Shown: positions 45,733 through 55,654 of the stretch, piece by piece
Layout: each line of letters begins with the position of its first letter
Position numbering within the stretch: position 1 is the stretch's first letter
DNA from: Sva-07 sp963716095
GTDB lineage: Bacteria > Actinomycetota > Acidimicrobiia > Acidimicrobiales > Ilumatobacteraceae
Direction of reading: 5' to 3'
Assembly: GCA_963716095.1 (NCBI GenBank)
Contig: CAVQSV010000023.1
Location: 682,001-746,000, forward strand
DNA length: 64,000 nt
Notes under the pieces: model-generated
The model's database searches: none
Told to the model about the DNA's origin: nothing
The model's input: the letters and a program-made list of their open reading frames with translations, nothing else
Position numbers and translations under genes: made by a program

Positions 45733-46399
45733 CGCCACCGACACCGACGAACAACCCCCAGCACTGCCCGGCGACGGTCTGCGCGAAGGGATCATCGACG
45801 ACCTGCGGAGCCGCATCGGTGACGCGATCGTCGACACCCACATCTCGCCGAACGACGACCTGTGGGTGCGCGTCCGGACCGATGCGTGGCGCCAGACCGC
45901 CGAGGCGTTGCAGGCCGCCGGGTTCACGTTCTTCAGCTTCCTCTCGGGCCTCGACTGGATGCCCTCGCCCTACGGCAAGGGCGAAGAGGACCCCACCGCG
46001 GAGCCGCCCGAACCCGACACCGAGATCCGCCAGGGTGTCACCGGTGGCGACACCCGCTTCCAGGTGTTTGCTCGCCTGGTCGACCTCGACCGCCACGTCG
46101 GTATCACCATCAAAGCCGACGTGCCCGACGAACCGTTCGCCGTCGATTCGTGGTCCATGGTGTTCGCCGGCGCCAACTGGCACGAGCGCGAATGCCACGA
46201 GATGTTCGGCATCGGCTTCAACGGCCACCCCGACCTGCGCAACATGTACCTGCCCACCGACTTCGAGGGCTACCCACTTCGCAAGGACTTCCCGTTGCTG
46301 GCTCGAATGATCAAGCCCTGGCCCGGCATCGTCGACGTCGAGCCGATGCCCGTGCAGGACGAACCTGCCGCGCCCGCCGAGCAGGAGGGCCCGTCGTGA
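45725..46399 (+). CDS. nuoC: NADH-quinone oxidoreductase subunit C
   Basis: This 224-residue peripheral subunit carries the 30 kDa-subunit signature: FVFAGANWHERECHEMFGIGFNGHPDLRNMYLP and YPLRKDFPLLAR. It forms part of the hydrophilic arm that connects to NuoD. The start appears to be TTG at 45725, overlapping the nuoB stop; no ATG or GTG lies close by in frame. The N-terminal 40 residues are acidic and not conserved. Residues about 80-105 form a charged insertion (GKGEEDPTAEPPEPDTEIR) next to the conserved LSGLDWM. The stop overlaps the GTG of nuoD. Confidence 0.93.
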   Translation: MSDATDTDEQPPALPGDGLREGIIDDLRSRIGDAIVDTHISPNDDLWVRVRTDAWRQTAEALQAAGFTFFSFLSGLDWMPSPYGKGEEDPTAEPPEPDTEIRQGVTGGDTRFQVFARLVDLDRHVGITIKADVPDEPFAVDSWSMVFAGANWHERECHEMFGIGFNGHPDLRNMYLPTDFEGYPLRKDFPLLARMIKPWPGIVDVEPMPVQDEPAAPAEQEGPS

Positions 46400-47568
46400 C
46401 CAACCTGTCCGACCGTCAGCAGCTGAGTTACATCGCCAGCCAGGCCGCCGACGCTCGACTCAACGTCGAGCTCGAGACCGAGGGGATGACCCTCAACATC
46501 GGCCCGCAGCACCCCGCAACGCACGGCACCCTGCGGATCATCTGCCGCCTCGACGGCGAACAGGTCATCTGGGCCGAACCCTCGGCGGGCTACATGCACC
46601 GCGGCTACGAGAAGCTCACCGAGGTTCGCACGTTCCCGCAGGTGACCACCCTCGTCAACCGGATCGACTGGCTCGGCAGCTTCGCCAACGAGGTGCCGTT
46701 CATCCTCGCCTCCGAGAAGCTGATGGAGATCGAGGCGCCACCACGGGCCCAGGTGATCCGAACGATCCTGTTCGAGCTGTCGCGCATCGCCAACGTGTCA
46801 CTGTTCCTCGGCGACCTCGGCGTGCAGATGGGCGCGATCACGCCGGTGTTCCTCGCCTTCCGCGACCGCGAGTACGTCCTCAACCTCATCGAGGGCGCCA
46901 CCGGCGGCCGCTTCCACCCGAACTTCGACCGCATCGGCGGCCTCAAGGACGACCTGCCCAAGGGCTGGATCGACGAGACCCGCCAGACGATGGTCAAGCT
47001 GCGCAAGTTCTGCGACATCATCGAAGATCTCCTCTTCGGCAACGAGATCTTCCAGAGTCGCATGCGCGGCATCGGGATCATCCCTGCCGATGTCGCGAAG
47101 GACTACGGCCTGTCCGGCGCCAACCTGCGCGCCAGCGGCGTCGACTACGACCTGCGACGCGATCAGGACATCGCACTGTCGTATGACCTGGCCGACTGGA
47201 AGGTCTGGACCCACCCCGACGGCGACAGTTTCGCCCGCTGCTGGGTGCGCCTGCAGGAAACTCGCGAGTCGTGCAAGATCGTCGAGCAGTTGCTCGACCA
47301 GATCCCTGCCGGCCCGATCATGACGAAGGTGCCTCGCATCATCAAGGTGCCCGAAGGTGAAGCCTGGGTGTCGACCGAGAACCCGCTCGGCGAAATGGGC
47401 TACTACGTCGTCTCGAAGGGCGACCTGGGGCCGTTCCGCGTCAAGATCCGGTCGGCGAGCTTCAACAACATCTCGATCGTGCCGTGGGCGCTCAAGGGCG
47501 TGTACGTGCCCGACATCATCACGATCCTCGCCAGCCTCTACTTCATCCTCGGTGACATCGACCGATGA
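46396..47568 (+). CDS. nuoD: NADH-quinone oxidoreductase subunit D
   Basis: This 390-residue subunit is the 49 kDa-type protein that forms the quinone pocket with NuoB. Landmarks are LNIGPQHPATHGTLRI (with the conserved His), GYMHRGYEKL, RIDWLGSFANE, and SFNNISIVPWALKGVYVPDIITILASLYFILGDIDR at the C-terminus. The GTG at 46396 overlaps the nuoC stop (GTGA) and follows an AGGAGGG ribosome-binding site. In most bacteria nuoE, nuoF and nuoG would follow; here the stop overlaps the nuoH start, so there is no room for them. Confidence 0.96.
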   Translation: MTNLSDRQQLSYIASQAADARLNVELETEGMTLNIGPQHPATHGTLRIICRLDGEQVIWAEPSAGYMHRGYEKLTEVRTFPQVTTLVNRIDWLGSFANEVPFILASEKLMEIEAPPRAQVIRTILFELSRIANVSLFLGDLGVQMGAITPVFLAFRDREYVLNLIEGATGGRFHPNFDRIGGLKDDLPKGWIDETRQTMVKLRKFCDIIEDLLFGNEIFQSRMRGIGIIPADVAKDYGLSGANLRASGVDYDLRRDQDIALSYDLADWKVWTHPDGDSFARCWVRLQETRESCKIVEQLLDQIPAGPIMTKVPRIIKVPEGEAWVSTENPLGEMGYYVVSKGDLGPFRVKIRSASFNNISIVPWALKGVYVPDIITILASLYFILGDIDR

Positions 47569-48632
47569 TGCAGCTCGCCGTCACACAACTCGGGATCGAG
47601 ATCCCCTATTGGGGTCAGTCGCTCCTGCGCGTGCTCGGCGGCCTGGTCGCGGTGCTGCTGCCGGCCGGCACCATCGTGTACCTGTTCCTGTTCAAGATGA
47701 TGTCGTTCATGCAGAGTCGCCTCGGCCCGATGGAAGCCGGCCCGTACGGCTCGCTGCAGCTCGTCGCCGAAGTCGGCAAGTGGATGCAGAAGGAAGACCT
47801 CGCGCCCGAGGCCGCCGACAAGAGCATCTTCAAGATCGCTCCGCTCGTGGTGCTGCTGTCGACGTTCCTCCTCGTCGTGGTCATCCCGTTCGGACCCGAT
47901 GCACTGTTCACCGACTTCGAGGTCGGCATCTTCTACGGCCTTGCCGTCGCCTCGGTCAGCGTGCTCGGCATCCTGATCGCCGGCTGGGCGAGCGCCAACA
48001 AGTACTCGCTGCTCGGTGGGTTGCGCGCCGCCGGCCAGCTGATCGCCTACGAACTCCCGATGGTGCTCGCCACGATCGGTGTGGTCATCCAGGCGGGTTC
48101 GATGAACCTGCAAGACATCGTGGTGGCACAGAACACCGGTGAGATCTTCGGTTGGGGTGGCATCGGCAACCCGTACATCTTCACCCAGTTCATCGGGTTC
48201 TTGATCTTCATGATCGCTGTGCAGGCCGAACTCACACAGGCCCCGTTCGACATGCCGATCGCCGAATCCGAACTCGTGTCCGGCTACATGACCGAGTACT
48301 CGGGCTTCCGGTTCCTGATCTTCTTCATCGCCGAATTCGCCACCGCCGGCGTGTTCGCCCTGATCGCCTCCGTGCTGTTCCTCGGGGGCTGGGGCATCCC
48401 GTTCGACTGGTTCGGTTGGACGACGATCGACAGCGTGGACAACTGGATGAACATCGGCGGCCCGCTGATCATGTTCACCAAGATGCTGGTGCTCACCTTC
48501 ATCATCATGTGGGTGCGCTTCAGCTTCCCCCGGTTCCGTGAGGACCAGCTGCAGACCTTCGCCTGGAAGGTGCTCATCCCGCTGGCGCTCGCCAACACCG
48601 CCATCACCGCCATCTTGAAGGTCGCATTCTGA
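47565..48632 (+). CDS. nuoH: NADH-quinone oxidoreductase subunit H
   Basis: This is a 355-residue membrane subunit with about eight helices, linking the quinone site to the proton pumps. The family signatures are FMQSRLGPMEAGPYGSLQLVAE and ELTQAPFDMPIAESELVSGYMTEYSGFRFL (the conserved acidic loop), with FVRFSFPRFREDQL-like sequence near the end. The ATG at 47565 overlaps the nuoD stop (ATGA). The stop overlaps the nuoI start (TGATG). All family core regions are present, so the unit looks functional. Confidence 0.95.
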   Translation: MMQLAVTQLGIEIPYWGQSLLRVLGGLVAVLLPAGTIVYLFLFKMMSFMQSRLGPMEAGPYGSLQLVAEVGKWMQKEDLAPEAADKSIFKIAPLVVLLSTFLLVVVIPFGPDALFTDFEVGIFYGLAVASVSVLGILIAGWASANKYSLLGGLRAAGQLIAYELPMVLATIGVVIQAGSMNLQDIVVAQNTGEIFGWGGIGNPYIFTQFIGFLIFMIAVQAELTQAPFDMPIAESELVSGYMTEYSGFRFLIFFIAEFATAGVFALIASVLFLGGWGIPFDWFGWTTIDSVDNWMNIGGPLIMFTKMLVLTFIIMWVRFSFPRFREDQLQTFAWKVLIPLALANTAITAILKVAF

Positions 48633-49123
48633 TGCCCGAGAAGCCCAAGGTTCCCGGTCTGTTCAAAGGTCTCGGCGTCACGTTCGGGATCCTCAAGGAC
48701 ACGATCGTCGACGGCGCCAACACGGTGCAGTACCCGCATGAGAAGGAAGCGCCGCCGATCCGCGCTCGCGGTGTGATCGCACTCCACGAGGACAACTGCA
48801 CGGCGTGCATGCTGTGTGCCCGGTCGTGCCCCGACTGGTGCATCTACATCGAGGGCCACAAGCAGCTCGCCCCACCTCGGCGTGCCGGTGGCAAGCCGCG
48901 CCAGGTCAACCACCTCGACCGGTTCGACATCGACTACGCGCTGTGCATGTACTGCGGCATCTGCGTCGAGGTGTGCCCGTTCGACGCGCTGTTCTGGAGC
49001 CCCGAGTACGAGTATTCGGAGCCGAAGATCGCCGATCTGCTGCACGACAAGGAGAAGCTCGGCGAATGGATGGAAACCGTCCCTGAGGCGCCGGAACTCG
49101 AAGCAGGAGCCCAGAAGAAATGA
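48632..49123 (+). CDS. nuoI: NADH-quinone oxidoreductase subunit I
   Basis: This 163-residue ferredoxin-like subunit has two 4Fe-4S sites, seen as CTACMLCARSCP and CMYCGICVEVCPFDAL, corresponding to clusters N6a and N6b, which feed electrons to N2. The N-terminal amphipathic helix (GLFKGLGVTFGILKDTI) attaches it to the membrane. A loop of about 25 residues between the two clusters is rich in Lys, Pro and Arg. In a complex lacking NuoEFG this subunit would be the entry point for electrons. It starts one base before the nuoH stop ends. Confidence 0.94.
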   Translation: MPEKPKVPGLFKGLGVTFGILKDTIVDGANTVQYPHEKEAPPIRARGVIALHEDNCTACMLCARSCPDWCIYIEGHKQLAPPRRAGGKPRQVNHLDRFDIDYALCMYCGICVEVCPFDALFWSPEYEYSEPKIADLLHDKEKLGEWMETVPEAPELEAGAQKK

Positions 49124-49133
49124 GCGGGCAGAA

Positions 49134-49658
49134 GTGAGCGCCGTCATCCTCGCCGCCGACGGCGTCAACGTCGCGCAGAACGTCGCCTTCGGCATCATCG
49201 CGGCGATCATGATCTTCGCCGCACTCAACGTGGTGACCACCAAGAACGTGGTGCACGCCGCGCTCTGGCTGGTCATCGTGCTGTCGGGCATCGCCGCGCA
49301 GTACATCCTCGCCGCTGCCGAGTTCGTCGCCATCTCGCAAGTGCTCGTGTACATCGGTGCGGTGATGGTGCTGTTCCTGTTCGGCATCATGCTCACGCGC
49401 GCCCAGATCGGCAAGGAAGCCGGACTCAACAACAAGGGTTGGGCGCTCGGGATCCCCGTCGCGCTCGTGCTGTTCGGGTTGCTCGCCTGGGTGATCCTCG
49501 ATGCGTTCGGCGACGACGTGCTGCCCGACCGGGGGCCGACGCCCACCGTGGCGTTGAGCGATCAGTTCCTGTCGATCTATCTCATTCCGTTCCTGGCGAT
49601 CTCGTTCGTCCTGCTCGCTGCCGCCATCGGCGCCATCGTCCTGGCCAGGAAGGACTGA
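49134..49658 (+). CDS. nuoJ: NADH-quinone oxidoreductase subunit J
   Basis: This 174-residue membrane subunit has five hydrophobic segments and the family stretch NVVHAALWLVIVLSGIAAQYILAAAEFVAISQVLVYIGAVMVLFLFGIMLT, including the conserved Glu and Tyr of TM3, a helix with a pi-bulge in known structures. The start is the GTG at 49134, 11 bases after nuoI. The C-terminal half (DQFLSIYLIPFLAISFVLLAAAIGAIVLARKD) is the last helix pair. It is followed four bases later by nuoK. Confidence 0.93.
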   Translation: MSAVILAADGVNVAQNVAFGIIAAIMIFAALNVVTTKNVVHAALWLVIVLSGIAAQYILAAAEFVAISQVLVYIGAVMVLFLFGIMLTRAQIGKEAGLNNKGWALGIPVALVLFGLLAWVILDAFGDDVLPDRGPTPTVALSDQFLSIYLIPFLAISFVLLAAAIGAIVLARKD

Positions 49659-49662
49659 CCCG

Positions 49663-49962
49663 ATGCTGGCTGTCAACTTCCTCCTCCTCGCTGCGGCACT
49701 GTTCGCCATTGGCGTGTACGGCGTCATCGCCAGACGCAACGCGGTGATGGTGCTGATGTCGATCGAACTGATCCTCAACGCGGTGAGCCTCAACCTCGTC
49801 GCGTTCTCATTGATGACCGGCGCCGTCGACGGCCAGGTCTTCGCGCTCTACGTGATCGCCATCGCCGCTGCCGAGGTCGGCGTCGGTCTGGCGATGGTGC
49901 TGATGATCTACCGCAACCGCAAGTCGATCGCCCTCGACGAACTCTCGGAAATGAAGGGCTGA
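49663..49962 (+). CDS. nuoK: NADH-quinone oxidoreductase subunit K
   Basis: This is a three-helix membrane subunit of 99 residues, equivalent to MrpC, forming part of the fourth proton channel. Conserved glutamates lie in the second helix (MVLMSIELILNAVSLNLVAF) and third helix (IAIAAAEVGVGLAMVLMIYR). Length and sequence are typical. It starts four bases after nuoJ and ends one base before nuoL, in the standard J-K-L order. Confidence 0.95.
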   Translation: MLAVNFLLLAAALFAIGVYGVIARRNAVMVLMSIELILNAVSLNLVAFSLMTGAVDGQVFALYVIAIAAAEVGVGLAMVLMIYRNRKSIALDELSEMKG

Positions 49963-49963
49963 C

Positions 49964-52492
49964 ATGCTCGCGGCAGAAGCACTCGAACTCAGCTCCGGAT
50001 GGTTCCTGGAGAACGCCTGGCTCGTCGGCCTGATCCCGGTGATCGGCTTCGCCATCATCTTGTTCTTCGGCAAGAAGCTCCCGATGAAGGGCGCCGAGAT
50101 CGCCCTCGCCTCGATGACTGCCACGCTCGTCGTGGCAGTCGGTGCCTGTATCGAGTGGATGCAGCGCACGAATTCCGCCGAGAGCCACAGCGAAGAAGCT
50201 GTCGGTCTCCTCCAGGCGTTCGGTCGCTCGTTGCCGAGCGCCACCGAGGGGGGCGAGGCAGAACCGTTCATCGAGCCGGTCGTGACGACCTGGGTGTGGT
50301 GGCAGAACTCGGGTCTCGAGTTCGGCATCGGGTCGAGCATCGACGGCCTGTCAGCCGTGATCCTGGCGCTCGTCGCCTTCATTGCGCTGCTGGTGATGGT
50401 GTTCAGCGTCGACTACGTCCGCGACGACCGTCGGTACACGCACTTCTTCGCCGCCATCACGCTGTTCGCCGGCGGCATGTTGATCATGGTGATGGCCGAG
50501 AACATGGTGCAGCTCATCTTGGGCTGGGAGATCATGGGTCTCACCTCGTTCATGCTGATCGGGCACTGGTGGGAAGAAGAGGCCAACAGCCGCGCCGCAC
50601 TCAAGGCGTTCTTCACCGTGCGCGTCGGCGACGTCGGCCTGCTCGTCGGCACGGCGATCATCTTCTTCGGGGCCAACCAGTGGGCGGTCGACAACCTCGA
50701 CTCGAACGGTTTCAACATCGCCGCCATCCAGGCATGGGCGCTGTCCGGCGAGGCCAACACCCAGTTCCTCCTGTGGGGCGCCGTTGCACTGTTCATCGCG
50801 TGCATCGGCAAGTCGGGTCAGTTCCCGTTGCACACCTGGCTGCCCGACGCGATGGCGGGTCCCACCCCCGTGTCGTCGCTGCTGCACAGCTCGACGATGG
50901 TGGTGGCCGGGGTGTTCCTCGTCGCCCAGATCTACCCCGTGTTCTGGGAAGGGTTCAACATCGGTAGCGGCGGGCTGTCGTTCATTGCGATCATCGGCGC
51001 GATCACCATCGTGATCGCCGCGCTGTTGGCGTTCGTCCAGGACGACATCAAGAAGGTGCTCGCCTATTCCACGGTGTCACAGCTGGGCTACATGATGCTC
51101 GGCCTCGGCACGGGCGCGTGGCTCCCCGCCGTGTTCCACATCATCACCCACGCCTTCTTCAAGTGCGCACTGTTCCTCTGTGCCGGCTCCGTGAGCCATT
51201 CGGGTTCACACCACAGCTTCGACATGAAGAAGGACATGGGCGGGCTGCGCAAGAAGATGCCGGTCACGTTCGCCGCATGGTGCGTGTCGACGCTGGCCCT
51301 CACCGGGGTGTTCCCGTTCGCCGGTTTCTGGTCGAAGGACGAGATCATCGACAACGTCGGCGCCAATGGCTACACGTTCTTGATGTGGGTCGGGCTGTTC
51401 GGTGCAGCGCTCACGGCGATGTACATGACCCGGGCCACCTACCTCACCTTCTTCGGTGAACCCCGCGGAGCGGCAGCTGGCCACGGCCACGACGACGTCC
51501 ATGCCGAAGAGCACGAGATGGAGCACATCTCCGTCGGCGCTCCCGAGCCCCGTTCGCTCAGCGCCGCCGCCAACGCGCAGGTCGATGACCACGTCGATGA
51601 CCACGGCGGCGATCACGGAGACGGCCACCATGACGAACACGCCGGCCCGCACGAGAGCGGTCCGCTGATCCTCGTCCCGATCGTGATCCTGGCGTTCTTC
51701 GCGGTCTTTGCCGGATTCCTCAACCCCACCCCGCTCGCGTCACGGTTCGGCGAGGGCGTCGAGCTGATCAAGAAGTACGTCGAGCCGCGGGCAACGCCGG
51801 TCGTCACCGAGGAGTACCTCGCTTCGGGGCCGGGCGAGTCGATCGTGCTCGTCGACGGCGTTGCCTACACCTCGGCGCCATCGCTGTCGCCCAGCGCCGA
51901 AGGCGGCGAGGAAGGCGGCCACAGCAAGAAGTCCGGCTGTGGCTTCGACGCTCCGGAAGCGGGCACGGTGTGCTTCTTCCCCGGTGTGAGCCATGCCGAG
52001 CCGAAGTTCGCCAAGATTCTGTTGTCGCTCGGGATCGTCGCCATCGGCTATGCGCTGGCGATCGGCTTCTGTGTGCTGTTCTACGGCCGACGCGACAAGC
52101 GCCTCGTCGGTCTCACCGAGCGGAACAAGGCGCTGCGGGGCGGCTTCTTGTTCCTGAAGAACAAGTACTACCTCGACCATCTCTACGAGAACGTCATCGT
52201 CCATGCCGTCGCCCACCCCATCGCGAAGGCCGCGTACTGGGTCAACCAGAAGGTGATCGACGCCACCGTCAACGAAGTCGGCATCGGTACCCGCAAGACC
52301 GGCGAGTGGGTGTACGACAACATCGATCAGAAGATCGTCGACGGCGCCGTCAACGGATCCGGCTGGGCCGCCTCCGAAGCCGGCCACGCCATGCAACCCA
52401 CCCAGTCCGGCAAGATCAGCCAATACGGCGCGCTGCTCTTCGGCGCCGCCACCGTCGGCGCCATCGTCCTCGTCCTCGTCACTGTGAGCTGA
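49964..52492 (+). CDS. nuoL: NADH-quinone oxidoreductase subunit L with enlarged His-rich loop
   Basis: This is a proton-pumping antiporter-like subunit. The core is intact: GWEIMGLTSFMLIGHWW with the key Glu, KSGQFPLHTWLPDAMAGPTPVSSLLHSSTMVVAG and KKVLAYSTVSQLGYMMLGLG. At 842 residues it is about 200 longer than usual. Much of the extra length is a soluble region, residues about 505-680. It opens with a His/Asp/Glu-rich run (GHGHDDVHAEEHEMEH, then DDHVDDHGGDHGDGHHDEH) and includes a Cys pair (SGCGFDAPEAGTVC). A further loop of about 50 residues sits near residue 60-110. The late lateral helix region follows. Metal binding by the loop is plausible but unproven. Confidence 0.93.
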   Translation: MLAAEALELSSGWFLENAWLVGLIPVIGFAIILFFGKKLPMKGAEIALASMTATLVVAVGACIEWMQRTNSAESHSEEAVGLLQAFGRSLPSATEGGEAEPFIEPVVTTWVWWQNSGLEFGIGSSIDGLSAVILALVAFIALLVMVFSVDYVRDDRRYTHFFAAITLFAGGMLIMVMAENMVQLILGWEIMGLTSFMLIGHWWEEEANSRAALKAFFTVRVGDVGLLVGTAIIFFGANQWAVDNLDSNGFNIAAIQAWALSGEANTQFLLWGAVALFIACIGKSGQFPLHTWLPDAMAGPTPVSSLLHSSTMVVAGVFLVAQIYPVFWEGFNIGSGGLSFIAIIGAITIVIAALLAFVQDDIKKVLAYSTVSQLGYMMLGLGTGAWLPAVFHIITHAFFKCALFLCAGSVSHSGSHHSFDMKKDMGGLRKKMPVTFAAWCVSTLALTGVFPFAGFWSKDEIIDNVGANGYTFLMWVGLFGAALTAMYMTRATYLTFFGEPRGAAAGHGHDDVHAEEHEMEHISVGAPEPRSLSAAANAQVDDHVDDHGGDHGDGHHDEHAGPHESGPLILVPIVILAFFAVFAGFLNPTPLASRFGEGVELIKKYVEPRATPVVTEEYLASGPGESIVLVDGVAYTSAPSLSPSAEGGEEGGHSKKSGCGFDAPEAGTVCFFPGVSHAEPKFAKILLSLGIVAIGYALAIGFCVLFYGRRDKRLVGLTERNKALRGGFLFLKNKYYLDHLYENVIVHAVAHPIAKAAYWVNQKVIDATVNEVGIGTRKTGEWVYDNIDQKIVDGAVNGSGWAASEAGHAMQPTQSGKISQYGALLFGAATVGAIVLVLVTVS

Positions 52493-52508
52493 AAGCAACT
52501 CTGAACCC

Positions 52509-54115
52509 ATGGAAACACTCACCGATCAGAACTGGCTCCTGAGCGTCGGAACCTTCCTGCCGCTCGTCGGCGTGCTCGTGATGATGTTCATCCCGCGCGG
52601 CGAAGAGGCCACACACAAGCTCATCGGCATCGTCACCGCCGGCGCCACGCTGGCCATCGGCATCGTGACGCTGTTCGCCTTCGACTACGGCCAGTCCGAG
52701 AAGCTGCAGTTCTTCGTCGACGCCGAGTGGATCCCCGTGATCAACTCGAACTACACGATCGGACTCGACGGCATCAGCCTGCCGCTGTACATCCTGTCGA
52801 TGGCCGTCACGTTCCTGGTGATGATCTACACCTGGGACAACATGCCCGACGCGGGCAACCCCAAGGCGTTCTACATGCTGATGCTGGTCCTGCAGACCGG
52901 CATGGCGGGCACGTTCATCGCCCAGGACCTGATCCTGTTCTTCGTGTTCTTCGAAGTGGTCCTGCTGCCGATGTACTTCATGATCGGCGTGTGGGGCGGC
53001 GAGCAGCGCAAGTACGCCTCGCTCAAGTTCTTCTTGTACACCATGTTCGGTTCGGCGTTCATGCTGGTCGCGTTCCTGGCGCTGTTCTTCCAGGCCGGTG
53101 GTGACAGCTTCGGCTTCGCCCACCTGGTCGAGATGGGCGCCGGCATCGACAAGAACGTGCAGATCTGGATCTTCGCCGGCATGTTCCTCGGCTTCGCCGT
53201 CAAGGTGCCGATGTTCCCCTTCCACACCTGGCTGCCCGACGCCCACACCCAGGCGCCCACGCAGGGCTCGGTCATCCTGGCCGCGATTCTGCTGAAGCTC
53301 GGCACCTACGGATTCGTGCGCATCGCCATCCCGATGCTGCCCGAGGGAGCACTCGCCTGGGCGCCGGCGATCGGCATCCTGGCCGTGATCGGCATCATCT
53401 ACGGCTCGCTCGGCTGTCTCGCGCAGACCGACATGAAGCGACTGATCGCCTTTTCGTCGGTGGCGCACATGGGCTTCGTGATGCTCGGCATCTCGACGCT
53501 CACCACGTTCGGCATCAACGCTGCGCTGTTCGGCATGGTCGCCCACGGTCTGATCACCGGCATGCTCTTCTTCGTCGCCGGGTCGGTCAAGCACCGCTAC
53601 CACACCCTCGAGATCAGCCGCCTGTCCGGCATGCTCATCCAGGCGCCGCGCCTCGGATGGATCATGGGCTTCGCTGCGATGGCGTCGCTCGGCCTGCCCG
53701 GTCTCGCCGGGTTCTGGGGCGAGTTCCCGCGATTCTCGCGGCCTACAGCCCCGGCTTCGGTCTGAGCACGGCGCTGTTCCGCACGCTGATGGTGATCGCT
53801 GCGATCGGGACCGTGCTCGCTGCTGCGTACTTGCTCTGGCTCTACCAGCGGACCGCATTCGGTGAGCCGTCCGAAGAGTTCTCCGGCCACGGCGGCACCC
53901 ACGCCGGCGGTGGCGTGGCACACTCGCTGAGCTCGGCCGCCAACGACCACGACGACCACGACGAGATCACCGACGTCACCCCGATCGAGTGGATTGCCTG
54001 GACACCGTTCCTGGTCGCGATCGTCGTGTTCGGTGTGTACCCGCAGCTGCTGTTCAAGGTGATGGACCCGGCGGTCACCGAGATGGTGAACCGCCTCGGA
54101 GAGACTCTGCCCTGA
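52509..54115 (+). CDS. nuoM: NADH-quinone oxidoreductase subunit M (frame broken once)
   Basis: This antiporter-like proton-pumping subunit is normal in its first 400 residues: FFEVVLLPMYFMIGVWGG with the key Glu, KVPMFPFHTWLPDAHTQAPTQGSVILA and KRLIAFSSVAHMGFVMLG. At GLAGFWGEF the frame is lost. The frame two bases on reads AILAAYSPGFGLSTALFRTLMVIAAIGTVLAAAYLLWLYQRTAFG and runs to the proper stop at 54115, which overlaps the nuoN start. One missing C near 53726-53729 explains this. The C-terminal loop is His/Asp-rich (HGGTHAGGGVAHSLSS, NDHDDHDE), as in NuoL. Reconstructed length is about 535. Confidence 0.9.
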
Positions 54116-55636
54116 TGCTCGCTACGTTCCTTGCCCAAGCCGGCGACTGGGTGTCGCCAACGATCGACTGGCATGCGGTCGCGCCCGAGCTCGTCCTCGC
54201 CATCGGGATCAACCTGATCCTGGCGCTCGACCTGCAGTTGGCCGAAACCAAGAAGTGGATGATCTCCACGATCACGGGTTTCGTGCTGCTCGCCGCGTTC
54301 GTGCCGGTCGTCACACTGGCTGTCGTCGGCGACGACGCAGTTCGTTCGTTGTTCGACGGTCGGTACGTGATCGACGACTACGCACTGGTCCTCAAGGGAC
54401 TGTTCCTGCTTGCGGCGTACGTCGTGGTGTTGATGAGCCAGACCGAACTCGAAGAGGGCGGCTACTACCAGGGCGAGTTCTACGTGCTGCTGCTGTGCAG
54501 CGTGCTCGGCATGGTGATGATGGCCTCGGCTCGCGACCTGGTGAGCATCTTCGTGGCACTGGAGTTGCTGTCGATCCCCGGTTACATGATGGCCGCCTGG
54601 AACAAGCGCAATCCGAAGGGGAACGAAGCGGGCATCAAGTACTACCTGATGGGCGTGTTCGCGTCCGCGGTGCTGCTGTACGGCATGAGCTTGTTGTTCG
54701 GCGTCACCGGCTCGACGTTGCTCACCGACATCGGCGCCTCACTCTCTGACGGCAACCTGATCGGTCTCGAGGTCGTGGCCGTCGTCTTCGTGATCTGCGG
54801 GTTCGCCTTCAAGATCTCTGCGGTGCCGTTCCACCAGTGGGCGCCCGACACCTACGAAGGCGCACCCACGCCGGTCACCGCGTTCTTCTCGGTGGCTGCC
54901 AAGTCCGCCGGATTCGTCGCGCTGATGACGTTGATCTTCATCGCGTTCCCCGGCGCCGACGAGGTCTACGAACCACTCGTGTGGGCCATGGCGGCGCTCA
55001 CGATGACGATCGGCAACGTGCTCGCGCTGCGCCAGACCAACATCGTGCGCATGCTCGCCTACTCCTCGATCAGCCAGGGCGGCTTCATGCTCATGCCGCT
55101 GGCGTTCGCCGGCAACCCCGATGCGACCGGCTCGGCGATGAACGCAGTGATGGTCTACCTGCTCGTCTACGCCTTCATGAACCTCGGTGCATTCGCCGTG
55201 GTGATCGCCGTGTCACGCAAGACCCACAGCGGTGAGATCAGCTCGTTCGGTGGGCTGTTCGGATACGCCCCCGGCCTCGCCGTGGCGATGACGATCCTGT
55301 TCGCTTCGCTCGCCGGTATCCCGCCGCTCGGTGGCTGGTTCGCCAAGTTCAACGCCTTCAAAGCTGTCCTCGACGCCGGCACCACCGCCGCGTACGTGCT
55401 CGCCGCGATCGCTGCGGTCAACACGGTCATCGCCGCCGCTTACTACATGCGAGTGCTGCGAGTGGTGTGGATGGACGACGCCCCCGACGGCGACACCAGC
55501 CCGGTCAACCCGCCCGCCCCGGTCGTCGCTGCCCTGGCGATCACCGTGGCCGGCACCATCGTCGTCGGCGTGCTTCCGAATGTCGTCGCCCGCGTCGGGA
55601 GCGCTCGACGCCCTCACCGGCGCCTTCTCCGGGTGA
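54115..55636 (+). CDS. nuoN: NADH-quinone oxidoreductase subunit N (frame broken near the end)
   Basis: This antiporter-like subunit is the last nuo gene. Core signatures are intact: FVALELLSIPGYMMAAWNKRNPKGNEAGIKYYLMG, FKISAVPFHQWAPDTYEGAPTPVTAFFSVAAKSAGF and RQTNIVRMLAYSSISQGGFMLMPLAF. After VLPNVVARV the original frame becomes Arg-rich and runs through the next gene. One extra G in GGG at 55597-55599 explains it; the next frame reads GALDALTGAFSG and stops at 55636. Reconstructed length is about 506 residues. The ATG at 54115 shares a base with the nuoM stop. Confidence 0.9.
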
Positions 55637-55654
55637 GCCGGGCCGGGAACGGCG

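Noticed and set aside
53700..53770. Programmed ribosomal frameshifting in nuoM and the other broken genes.
   Set aside because: No slippery heptamer with a downstream stimulator was seen, the shifts occur in both directions, and unrelated genes are affected, which fits sequence error better.
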